Below are positions 48,425 through 59,926 of a stretch of 64,000 nt of DNA, piece by piece. The stretch comes from Rotaria sp. Silwood1 (taxonomy: Eukaryota > Rotifera > Eurotatoria > Philodinida > Philodinidae). Numbering within the stretch: position 1 is the stretch's first letter; each line of letters begins with the position of its first letter. A model generated the notes under the pieces. The model saw only the letters and a list, made by a program, of their open reading frames with translations, was not told the DNA's origin and did no database searches. The position numbers and the translations under genes were made by a program. Location of the stretch: positions 67,457 to 131,456 of the forward strand of contig CAJNOP010000322.1 in the NCBI GenBank assembly GCA_905250075.1, in the 5' to 3' direction.

Positions 48425-49541
48425 TAAACTAAAGCTTTGAAAATCAATGTGACAGTTTCGAATTGTTTTCAATGCACTCAGACGGATGTTATTGCTGTGA
48501 GCTCGTCTTCTGGAGTTTTGTTAGGCACCATTTTGAAAGCTGCCGGACAATCTACAAGAAAATTATACAATCATAAATTAGAAAAAGGAGACAACGATTC
48601 AATCATTGCTGTTCACACCGATGGGCAGCTTGCATGGAAGAGGCTTTTTGTCCTTCCGTGGGAGGCCGATCTGACACTGAACGATTTCGCAAGTCCATTA
48701 AAAATTTTTTTGCAAACGCAATAAAGAAAGCCGTAGAAGAAAACTATCAGAGTATAGCATTTCTAGCTATCGGTTGCGGTCAGCTTGGATATTCAGTTTG
48801 TATTGTCGCAGAAGCGCTTGTCATGAAAGCTCATCTTCAGCAAGTTACTAGCCCCATTTCAGTTTCATTCGTCATACAACCAGATAAAACGAATATTTAT
48901 GAAGAGTTTCAGAAACGCATTCATTTATTGCATTCAAATGGTATATCGACAACTGTTGAAAAAGGAACGATTGTTATTGAGAAAGGAAATATAACAAAAC
49001 AAAAGGTTAGCAACCATACTTGTATATGCAAAAACAAATTGAAAGATTTTTATATTTGATAGGTTGATATTATTATTGGTAGCTCATCATCGGATGCCTT
49101 AAGACAAGGAATAATGAAGGCAGCAGAGAGTAACATTAACACAGCATATGAGGCTGAACAAACACGTAGTCCGAATTCAATATTTATTTCACTTGAACCT
49201 GGTAAATTGGCGTACAAACGAATATTTTTTTAAAATGGAAGCCTCATGCAGATTCCAATATACTTCGACAATCAATGGTCGACTTCATAGTGAATGTTTT
49301 CCAAAATGTTATTGCAAATAACTTCATGTCTGTTGCATTTCCTGCAATCGGATGTGGGGATCATAAATGTTCTGTACCTCTTGTAGTCAAGACGATGGTT
49401 AACGAAACAAAGAAGCAACTTAGTCTGAGAAATATATCACTGATAGTGAACTTCGTGGTATATCCAACCGAAAATGGTGTGTATAATAAATTTTGTGAAC
49501 AAGTCTTGACTGCAGATGAGGAAGGTAAAGCTAAATTTTGA
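48425..49541 (+). pseudogene. Protein with two macro (ADP-ribose-binding) domains, two frameshifts
   Basis: Macro domains bind ADP-ribose and some remove it. Domain 1 starts INVTVSNC…TDVIAVSSSSGVLLGTILKAAG, runs to LFVLPWEAD, then shifts frame near 48690 (one base missing) and continues as RFRKSIKNFFANAIKKAVEE, QSIAFLAIGCGQLGY. A 57-bp intron follows (49006-49062, GTTAGC/TGATAG), joining ITKQK to VDIIIGSSSSDALRQGIMKAA. Domain 2 shifts frame in a run of seven T (49225-49231; eight would restore it), then ADSNILRQSMVDFIVNVFQN, SVAFPAIGCGDH to the stop at 49541. Arrangement resembles the macro repeats of PARP14-like proteins, but no PARP catalytic part is seen here. Either a recent pseudogene or assembly indels. 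No start codon seen; 5' exons lie upstream beyond the inserted hAT-like element. Confidence 0.75.
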
Positions 49542-50508
49542 CTCTGTAGTTCAATGCATTCTTTTTACTATTCATCGTGTAGCATCAAATAACGAAGACA
49601 CCATAACTGATTTTAACTATTCCGTTACTTTCTTTCATACAAAGTCTCGCTCAAAAGATCAATGTTAGCAGGAAAATAAACGATTTTTTCGAAGTATTCA
49701 ATCTCATAATAGTTTATAATACGAAAAAGTTTTCCATTCCGCCGAGAAAGTTCACCAACGTAGTCCTTAAGGCGCTGAGAAATGAAAGATGATATGATCA
49801 ATTTATGTGCAGAGGGGGAATTTTCTCATTATCATTATGCTCGTCTAAAAGATCAAGGATGTATCGAAGGGTTTGTTTTAGAATTAAGGGAGCAGAATAA
49901 CACTGACTCGTTAGAGCCGCCTTTGGAACAGAGAAAGATATTTTTCTCAATTTTGATGATGCTAGCACATTGACTGAGATCTTTCTATTATGTATAAAAA
50001 TGAAAATCTTACATTGCTACAGCAACGCTGTAATCTTTCAAGGAAAGTATGGTAACTTTGTAAAGAAAGCACTCGTGTAATGCATAAAAGAAAAACAAGT
50101 TGCAGCAAAGTGCCTGCAACTCATAAAAATTGTCTATTATTCTACTTGAGAATCACGAAGCATATTCGTGTTTTCGATGAGTACCAATCATCATTTTAGG
50201 GACTAAAAATATAAACGTAAACCTAATTCTTTATTGCTTAAGTGATATCTAAATTAAATTGCTTATGGAAGTCATAACTTTCTCACAAGGTCTACCGAAG
50301 ATATTTGAAGCGAGCTAAAGAAAAAGAAAAGTAAAAATATTGTGTTACATTGACATGTTAATCCTCTTGTGATATTTTGACCATGCAAACATTTATTTAA
50401 AGAAAAACAAAGTAAAGTCGACATTTTGTACCATTCATACGAAACAAAAATTAACTGAATCGAACTTTTTCATTTTCATACCTACATCAAATACAAATTA
50501 TCAATAAA
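49542..50508. other. 3' region of macro gene and intergenic
   Basis: 49782-49973 is open (MKDDMINLCAEGEFSHYHYA) and could be a further exon, but I recognise nothing in it. The rest is AT-rich without features. Confidence 0.35.
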
Positions 50509-51712
50509 ATGTTTTCTTCTCTTTTGTGCACAGTAATTTTGACCTTTCTAATGACAATGACTCTCATATCTACAGATAATCAAGGTACGTGAACAATTAC
50601 ATTTTGATTTATTTTCAACGTTCATTTATTTAGCAGAGTTGCATTTATTGCATTAGTTTCGCGAACAGTAATAAAGTCGAGTATTGATCTTTTTCTTACA
50701 CTAAAAAATATTTAAAAACATCAATAAAGCCGTAAGAAATACTCGAAAATCTCACGTAATAAATAAAAAACTCGATGAAGCAGCTTCTCATACGTGTTAT
50801 AAATAATAGTAATTTGTTTGTGTTCAAAAGCTAACCTATTGTTCGTTAATGATTGTTTTTTTTAATGAGTCCATACGAGTATCACTTTCTTTGATCAACT
50901 TCACAATTAGTCTTTTGAAAAGAATTTCAACAACTTTCATAAATTTTCAGTCATTTATAAACGGATTGTCAACCAGCATCTCTCAAAGACATGTTATTCG
51001 AAAGCAAAAGAAATTTTACAAAGGTTGATTCGTCAAGAAACGATATTATAGTGAAACATTTCTAATAATGTTGACTATTACACACAGAATGTTTCAAATT
51101 CGTTATTATGCCAAGGTAATATGGGAAGTGAAAGATTAAGAAATAAACTTTGAACAATTATTCGTCTAAACAAAAGAGAGACGGATATTAATAGATTTTT
51201 AGTTGTTTCTTAAATAGACAGTTTTCATGTTATAAAAAAGAAATGCTTATAGAAAGTTTAACATAAATTTAGATAATCCCAACTGGAATGGAACTTGGCG
51301 TGGTTCGCTAACAAACTACCCAATGAGACCCGGATCTTCTGCTGTAGATGTGTTAATGGAAATAGGGTCATACCCAACTAGTGACAACACTTGTACGGTG
51401 TGGCGTAACACGTATTTACAAGGCGAAGAAGTTCAAGCAGTAAAAGACTATCGTCTGTGTCGTGGCCAAGGTGCTGATGATCTTGTTATTGATGAAGGTA
51501 ATGACGTTAAACTTGAGACACGATGGATTGGTGATGTACTCGTTACGCCATTCAAATATGACAATTTACTTTTGATCTCTAGTACACGATTACGCGGAGA
51601 TATTCTCGAAGAAGAAATCGTGATTATTGATGACAAACCTGCAATAAAAGGAGTACAGTCAGTGCATACACGTGCTATCCAACGCATTGAATTGAAGCGT
51701 GTTAAATCATAA
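50509..51712 (+). CDS. Secreted small beta-rich protein with GxW start (calycin-like?)
   Basis: Exon 1, 50509-50584, is a signal peptide (MFSSLLCTVILTFLMTMTLI). Intron 50585-51272 (688 bp, GTACGT/ATTTAG) is long for this genome. Exon 2, 51273-51712, joins in phase (DNQ-DNPNWNGTWRG). Mature part about 147 residues: NWNGTWRGSL at the start, two Cys (TCTVWR, YRLCRG) that could pair, then alternating strands (DVKLETRWIGDVLVTPFKY, LLLISSTRLRGDILEEEIV, AIQRIELKR). A G-x-W motif near the N-terminus followed by an all-beta chain suggests a lipocalin/calycin-type barrel; this is a guess from pattern only. No lesions. Confidence 0.75.
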
Positions 51713-52834
51713 TGTACAACAAGTCGAGATACAATTAGAATGACTATTGTTGCTTATGATTCAAGCCTTTTTTGTCTTTCTATTCTGATAAAAGTATGTA
51801 TCATTTGATTCGGAAATAGAAACCAGACAGATCGCTTAGGTAGACTGTTTCATATTTAAATAATGACACCATCAGTACTTCAAAAACACATAATCTTTCT
51901 GATCAATTGAATTTGATTATTGTGTGTTTTCTCTATTATTGAAAACAGTCTTTCTTGGATTAATCAACTGAAGTTTGACAGATTTCGTTTAAGAAAAAAA
52001 CAAAAAAAAGCAACAAATCTCCAATATCTTTATAGAAGAAATATTCACTTGACATAGGATTTATTCTCATCGATAACAAATGCCAGAATTATCGATTATT
52101 TATGTAGACTCATACAAAAATAATTATCTTGTTTTGAAGTAATCGGAAAAGAAGAAAATCTCTCAAAATTGTCAATTGACATATGTGTTACATAGCAATC
52201 ACTGTAAGGTAATCATTGTTCAAACATATATTCATGAAATTTTTATCGCGAATGTTCGATTTAAAATTTTTCTCCGAATGAATTTGATTTGACAGTATAT
52301 CAAATTGAATTCTTGTTTTGTAAAAAGTCTTCCATCTTCTCTAGATTCTAGTTGTGATCACTTATTAATAATAATTGAAAAATTTTAATGCATTTCTGAT
52401 TTATAATCTATTGGTATAAACTACAAAAGTAAATGTTTAGCAAATATCTCGCAGACCTTCGACAATAATGTACTCTTACTTGTAAAAAGAAACTGGACTG
52501 CTTCTAAACAGTCTTTTACAAAGATTGTACAAGACTCGCAGATGATTTATAAAAATATATTCCCTGTGATACTACTATTATTTGTACTTCTAAGTTATAT
52601 TTTCGAATCAGAAGAGAAAATGGACCTTAATATAACGATATTTTGATTGCTTTACTCATAGTTTTCTTTGTTTTAATCGCTGAATCATTGACATCTGTAA
52701 ATTACATTTCGATAAAAACAGAAGAAATAGGATTATATATTCAAATATGTTAATCCTTGTTGTTATTATTTTTCTTTATTTCAATTGCATCGTCACAAGG
52801 CTTTGCAAATTCTATATACCGAAAAGCAAAGAAA
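51713..52834. other. Intergenic, nothing recognised
   Basis: AT-rich, no ORF or repeat that I can support. Confidence 0.5.
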
Positions 52835-53692
52835 ATGATAAACGCACGTCAATGTTTTAATGCTGCTACTATTGTCTTTTTCATTCTATGTGCTTCTACG
52901 TGGTTCCTAGAATGTTCGACTGTAAATATAATTGATCGAACATCAAAGAGTGAACTGAACAATTCTTCTGATTCGATACCTAGTTCATCTTTGAATGTGT
53001 CCACATTGCGTGTGTTGACATTTGATTTGTTTGGTGCGTTGATGTTGACGAAGCCTTCGATAAATCACACTATCGCTTCTCTTTTACCATCATTATCATC
53101 GTTGGATGTTGAGAAATTTACGAATGATTGACTCAGTGCATATGTATCATTTTTTGGAAAATCATTTCCAGCATCGGTGACACATCAACCTTTTCTATGG
53201 ATCATTCATTCATCATTATTGAAAATTTTAAAGTCATTTGAATTATCAAATATGGTACCCGAAGGTAGGGCCACATTCCATTTGCTGATGTCGGCATGGG
53301 GAAATTTACAGCCACGTGTTGGTGCTACAGAAGTTCTCAGTAAATTGAGCAGAGAATATCAATTAGGCTTACTTTCAAATGGTGATAAAGGTACACTGCA
53401 AGCAGCGCTACGTGTCTTTCCATCGTCGGTGAATGTTTCATTGATATTATCATCAGATTATCCAGTCAACTGTTTCAAAGCATGTCCATCGATGTATGCG
53501 CAAGCATTAGCTGCAGTTAATGGTGATAAGACACAAATATTCCATGTCGCTGGTTCGACATATGATGCGCAGGGTGCACGTACTTTTGGCATATTTTCAG
53601 GTGCATTAGACAGTTCAGCAATGCATACAAATTCTAAACCATGCTTTGCTTTTGATGATATATCACAGTTACTTTCATTTTTTAATGTTTAA
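52835..53692 (+). pseudogene. Haloacid-dehalogenase-like hydrolase with one premature TGA
   Basis: ATG at 52835 opens a hydrophobic leader (AATIVFFILCASTWFLECST), then the HAD core: LRVLTFDLFGAL (nucleophile Asp; the usual Thr of DxxGT is Ala), GLLSNGDKGTL (motif II Ser in LSNG), CFKACPSMYAQAL (motif III Lys), FHVAGSTYDAQGARTFGIFSGA (acidic motif IV). The pattern is that of the 2-haloacid dehalogenase branch. A single in-frame TGA at 53129-53131 (…KFTND, stop, LSAYVSFFG) interrupts an otherwise continuous frame; a Trp codon with a G to A change would explain it. The leader suggests secretion, unusual for this family. Single exon. Could be a fresh pseudogene, an error, or readthrough. Confidence 0.75.
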
Positions 53693-53699
53693 AAGAAAG

Positions 53700-54239
53700 A
53701 ATAATGAGTTTGTGTACTCTTACCAGAATAACACTCTCATTCATTGTAATACAAAGCAATGATTTCGATTGTAAGAATAACTATTCTCAAGCTCCAGATC
53801 GATTGACATTTCGATACGTTTATCGTAGACATCCAACAGGTTCATAGATTTGATAAGTGTTCGTCTATCAACTGATCTCTCAACCTATCGAAAGGTTTAA
53901 TTCCGAAGCACTGATCTCAGACTTCTATGGTCTTGAATGGGTTATCGAGGATAAATTACAATAGGTTCCGATAGATAAACTTTGTAGTTTTGAACGGTCG
54001 ATATTATGAATATGCCAAAATCAAAACTATATAGTTTTTAAGTTTTAGTATTCATATTAATCGTATTCGTTTTCATAGGTTTCTTTTTGTTTTTGATCTT
54101 GATTTTGAGATAAAAAAAGAGAATAATTTTGAAAAGATATATTTACAAAAGTTTCCCTCAAATTTGATAATATATATATTTTTGTTGAAATGAATTTTTG
54201 ACGCATTATTAGATAAAAATTTCTCTAGCTTAAATATAA
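53700..54239. other. Intergenic, nothing recognised
   Basis: No ORF or repeat recognised. Confidence 0.45.
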
Positions 54240-54990
54240 TCTTTCGTTAATAAATGTTCCACCTTTGTCTAAACAATGATTAACCATTAATTTCAATGCA
54301 TTGCTTGTTTGCCAACCCTGTGTTAGCTTTCATTAACTTTTGTTGTTTTGATGTAGAGACAATCTTTTTTCATCTTGAATTTGAACATAATAATCAAATT
54401 CTTTAGATAAATTAAATGTTCTTAAACACCATACGCCACCATTCAGTTGTCAAATATTCCATATATACCAATGTTTTGTATTAGTAAGATTTGTAGCGTT
54501 TGGATACAATGAATTATTCCGCTAAAACAACTCAATTCGATTAATATAATTTATTTGACGTGAATAATCATTATGATAATTTAGTCACTTGTTATTAAAT
54601 CTATAAACGTATAAATGACTGATTTCGATTTCGATTATTTCAATTCTTTTACCAAACAACGGTAATACATTTGACCTACTGTTGAATTATTCTTGTAACA
54701 CGAATTTTATTTTCGAATATCGTTTGTATGATGTTTCGGATAACGAGAATTAACGATGAGCTCATTTTTATTACTATTGAATGATATATTCTTGGCCAAA
54801 TTGATATAGTAAAATGTAAAGAGTAAGTTGATAACCGATATTCACTGCTCAATAATGAAAATGACGATGAACAGAATCTACTTTATCAATGGTAATTTTG
54901 TATATTGGTTGATCGTTTTGTGAACTATCAAAATAATCTTCATGAATTCTTTCATCAAGACCATCAATCGATGGTTTAATAAAATAAAAA
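54240..54990 (-). pseudogene. Relic coding sequence of unknown family
   Basis: On the minus strand, protein-like sequence can be read in one frame from about 54540 to 54240: NNSLYPNATN, KHWYIWNI, stop, QLNGGVWCLRTFNLSKEFDY, SLHQNNKS, two stops, KLTQGWQTSNALKLMV. Upstream (54990-54790) another piece reads FIKPSIDGLDERIHEDYFD and HRHFHY, stop, AVNIGYQLTLY. Stops at 54849 (TGA), 54522 (TAG) and 54450 (TGA) stand where Trp would fit. No family recognised. Called from sequence character only. Confidence 0.4.
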
Positions 54991-54999
54991 TGTTTTATA

Positions 55000-55853
55000 T
55001 ATACATAGATAAACTGACTAGTAATATATGTAAAATTTTGTTAAAAGGTCTATGTTCTCGCTAATGATTATTCGCTCTTAAAATGTAATTTAATGTTGAT
55101 TAAAATATGTTAATAATAAATTTTGATCTTTCAACAAATTGTTCATTATAAAGGTGACTTTCTTATTTTGAATTCTTTTTTTTTTTCGAATCAGTTTTTA
55201 TGCTTGGTAAAACTATTCTTTTAATCGTTGTAGAAAAAATGCTCATTTTATATAGTCAATCGTTACACGATTAAGTGCACGAAAAGTTATACTATAATCA
55301 AAATAATATGAATTATATAATTTAACAAGGGAATCAAAATATAAAATATTTGGTTGAACTTTTTCGTATTGCACTGAATTAATGAAGAATCCTAATTCAA
55401 GTACTTCAACTGATATTAAATTAGTTTTTCGAAAATATTTGTTTTAACTTGTAAAATAAGATAAAATATTGTATTCGTTGTGAATGTGAGTAAATATCGA
55501 GACTGATACATGTGTTATATTTACTTTTGACATACGATAAACAATAGTGAAAGAGTTTTTGGACAAAAAAATAGAATTCAAATAATATTATCATTGAATT
55601 GTTTAATAGATCGATTAAAAATTAAGTTTATTTCGTGTATTAAATTTTTTCTGTTAATTCTTACATTATTGTTGGTTACAATATGAAATCATATATAAAT
55701 ATTAGGAAATCATTCAAAAACTAAACATAAACAACAGATATATGTATACAATGTTATTCTATTGTTGAATTAATTTATATTTTAGTAATGATTTTCAAAA
55801 TCAATATTTAATCGAAAGTATTTGTTTATTTGTTTTTTAATACATAATTTTAT
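55000..55853. other. Very AT-rich intergenic DNA
   Basis: No features recognised. Confidence 0.5.
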
Positions 55854-56818
55854 TTATAGATTAATTTGAATATGTATTTGTCCTTTTGGTATAATTATAT
55901 TCCATATACGTAAATTATTACTTTGAATAGTTCTTCCAGTATGTACAATAGCATCAACTAATAAATATTTCTTTGTATTAATTAAAAATGCTTCAGATGA
56001 TCCTGATATTTTATCTAAATGATATCGATCAGAATCAATAGAATTATCTTGAAAATATTTTGTTAATTGACAAATATATTCCGAAGCAATTAATGGTTTA
56101 TTTTTATTAGTCCATTTATCTGGTTCTATTATATCTTCTTGACGAGATATTAAAGCAAGATAAATCGTTGGATCAATTATTTGATGAATTCGAGTAGAAA
56201 TTTTTGGATAATTTTCAATAATTGTATCATAAGTAATTATATGTGTAATACGTTTTGATGCTAATAACCAAATCATATCTTTTGGATTACATGGTAATAA
56301 TGATAATTTACTATATCTGTCATGAGGAAAATATTTTGAAAATTTCTCTTGATTAATTATTTCTCCTTCAATTAAAAGATTTCTATTTGAATATCGAATA
56401 ATTTTAATACCTAATTCATTTTCAGCAAATTGATCTGTTTTATTAAAATATTTTGAATTTGTTATTGCAATAAGAATTTCATTTTGTTTTACTTCACATA
56501 AATTATCGTATTGTATTAATGTTTTTAATGTCCATCGTCGTTTATTTAATTCATTTGATATATCTTCTAATGATAAACCAATACTATTTAAATATATTAA
56601 TATATGAACAAATAAATCACTACATTCATAAATTTTATTATTTTCACTAGCTGCTACTAATTCCCAATATTCTTCCATTATTTTCGTAAGAACTAATTGA
56701 GAATTTCTTTGCATATATCCTGTATAACTATTTGTATTCATTTTTGATGTAATATGTTCACATAATGTAGACAGATTTGTTTTAATACTTGTTTGTAAAT
56801 TGAAACAACTATAATTGC
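55854..56818 (-). CDS. Intact terminal exon: HisI end, HisE and HisG domains
   Basis: Open from the acceptor at 56819 to TAA at 55854 (about 320 codons). It starts GNYSCFNLQTS, the end of the phosphoribosyl-AMP cyclohydrolase domain, then phosphoribosyl-ATP pyrophosphohydrolase (HisE: EE..E motif KIMEEYWELVAA, ECSDLFVHILIYL), then ATP phosphoribosyltransferase (HisG: C-x-LAL-like TIYLALISRQED, PRPP loop SGSSEAFLINT). These are steps 1-3 of histidine synthesis. A HisG at the C-terminus of HisIE is an arrangement I do not know from other organisms. The only part of the locus without any lesion. Confidence 0.75.
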
Positions 56819-58751
56819 CTTTAACAAAAAAAAATAAACTTGATCAAATTGAAATAAAAGAAAAAGGAAAAATATATTAACCAGTATGACAAAATGGATT
56901 TTTTGAATCAACAATAATTAAAATCGAATCTGAATCACAATCTAAACTAATTTTAATAACATATTGAAGATGACCAGATGTTTGACCTTTTTTAATAACT
57001 TGATTTAATTTTCTTTAATATCTATATAAAATTCTTTTTTTGACATGTTTGTTCAATAGATTGTTTATTCATATAACATAAACCTTTAACTAAACCATTA
57101 ATATCTTGAATAATAGCTGGTACTATTTCATATTGATCAAAATAAATCATTGAATTATAAATTGAATCAATTGTTAATTTATTTGTCCATAAAGAAGATC
57201 CAATAACTGAAATAACACGATTAAATGTTCATAAATATTCTAAATTATCTAATGTTGTTATATTACCAGCAATATAAATTTTTTCAATATAATTTGGTAT
57301 TTGAATAATAAGATCATGTATTTGTTGACGAGGTATTCCTAATAAATGTCCTTCAGTTTGAACAAATGTTATACTAATAATTTGAATACCTATTTGAATA
57401 AGTTGATTGATTTTATTAATTATATTTATATGTGTATTAATTTGACGACCATTTATAAGAACTTCATTTTTTTTCATTTATACTTATTTCAATAATTAAA
57501 CGATCTTTTGGAATTTTTTTAATTAATTCATCATTCATACTTGATAAAACACAATGACGAACACCTGATTTAAGCATATCATCAATATCAATTAATGTTC
57601 TTAAACCACCACCTGTATGTATATAATATTTATTTTCTAATTCTTTAATTATTTTATTTGTTTGATCAAAAACTCGATTTAAATCAATAATTAATATATC
57701 AGAAAATATTGATATATAATTCATAGCTTGAATATAATCTGAATTACTATGATATTGATTTATTTGTGAACTTTTAACTAAAACTGGTTTACCATTAAAT
57801 AAATCCATTGTAATAAGAATACGTCGATTAATTTGATTTGAAATATTTGACCATAAATATTTTAAATGATAAGGAATTTTTAATTTATTATTATTTAATA
57901 ATTTTTTTATTTCATTTTGATAAAAATAATAATTATAATTATATATTTCTGTTTGATGAAATTTATTTAAATTAAAATATTCAATAAATATATTATTATT
58001 AAAATAATTCCATTTATATAATATATCTTTACATGATTTTAATCCAGCTAATCTTCATATATCTTTATCAAATTTATTTAAAGAATTATCTTTAGTTGTT
58101 ATTCTCATTGAATCTTGATTTATTTCAGACCAAAATATTTTACCAGTTTTATCAAGCATAAAACAAACATCTTTAATTAATAAATTAACATGAGAAAAAT
58201 ATGATTGAATTTATCATAAACATTTTTAATACAGATATTCTTGTTTGTTTTATATTAATTATTTTCATTAATAAATCTTCACTTATATTTTCATCTCCCA
58301 TCTTAAATAGGCAAAAAAAATAAAAAAAACAATATTTGTTTTTTATTCTTACTGGTATTGAATAATTTTTATTATTTAAAATTCGTTGAAAAAATTCTTC
58401 TTTGCCAATTATTTGTTCATATAAATAATAATATGGATTTTTATTTAATGCTTTTTTTTGTATATGATGATATGTGATTTGGATTTCTCCAATCTAATCT
58501 AACATATGAACCACATATATATTCTCCATCAATTGTATCTAAAACAATATTTTCATTTAATAATATATCATTATATGAATTTTTATCAGTTCCTTGACAA
58601 TATCTTTTAACAATAACTTCAATCGGAGGAATTTCATTAATTAAATCACTTATAATAATACCATTTTTATTTATTGAACGATAACTATGTTTTATTCCAT
58701 TACGCCACATGATTTCTAAAAACAATTGACAACCACATGCACGTATTGGAC

Positions 58752-59926
58752 CTAAAACATTTCAAAGAATTTTTATTATTCACTATCTTTTTTTTAATTA
58801 ACTCTATTCTATACTCAAATTAAATTTTATGTTTTTCACTATCAAAACATGTTCGATTTTCGAATATAATGTCATAACAGTACATGGAACAGTTATCGAT
58901 AGTAGAGTAGAAGAGTACATGTATACGTTGAAATATACATACTGTGAAACAGATGATTAATTAATTTATATCAAGAACACGAAAAAAAAACAAATTCAAT
59001 TCGATTCAGATAGATCTTATGTAAGAATATTTTCATTAGCTATTTCATGTTAATCTCTGCCAATTTTTATTATAGAAATCAGTATCTAATCTCAAAAAGA
59101 TACTCCTTGGAATTGTCTACTAAATTATATAAGAACTTTTTATTTAAAGTTTCAATTAAAGAGAGTGCTCGAATAATTGAATCGTTCTATGGAATGTACA
59201 AATTTATGAAATAAAAATTATTTGTTATACTTGTTTTTGTTACGATTTAAAGCTTTTCAAAGAATTTTTTTATGCTATGAAAAAAGTTCGCTAGTTATAA
59301 TTTAATATTTTTGCACATAAACACCTAGTTCAGAGAAAAAGACTTTTCTTTTCGGAAATTTACAAAAATTATAAATTAGTAACTTGGAAAAATTGAGATA
59401 TTTTGGTAAAAATTCACAAAATCTTAATTGTTTAAATATAAATGATTAAATAATTCACTGTCTATGTAATAATCCATCGTTTGAATGAACTTTATTGTAC
59501 ATGATGAGAAAGAGCTCAATTCATTTAGTTGAAAAACTTTTTTTTCTGAAATATTTTATATTTTTTGAATGATAGGAAAAAGAAATCTATCAAGAAAGTT
59601 CTAGATGTTCGACAAGACTTTTTACTATTTAATCATTTTTTTTAGAATAGGAGTTTAGACAAAATGTTCTTATGGAATTTTCTAGATAATACAAAAGAGA
59701 ATCTTTTGAAACTTAACACTAATTTCTACAATGAAAAATGGTTAAGAAAAATACGAAATAGAAATACGTTTAGAAAATTTGATCATACAACTAAAACAAT
59801 CTATTGCTAATTTCTAGTATTTATCCTAATTGTGATCATTTATCTATAGAAAGTAGTAATAGACGTTTGGTTAATAAAAATAGATGTTAATAATAAGAAA
59901 TATGAAATAAAAAAAAAAACTGCAAC
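58752..59926 (-). other. 1175-bp intron inside the PurC-like domain
   Basis: Donor after EINNL plus G at 59927, acceptor TTTTAG before GTCCAATACG at 58751, giving NNLGPIRACGCQLFLEIMW. No ORF inside. Confidence 0.6.
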
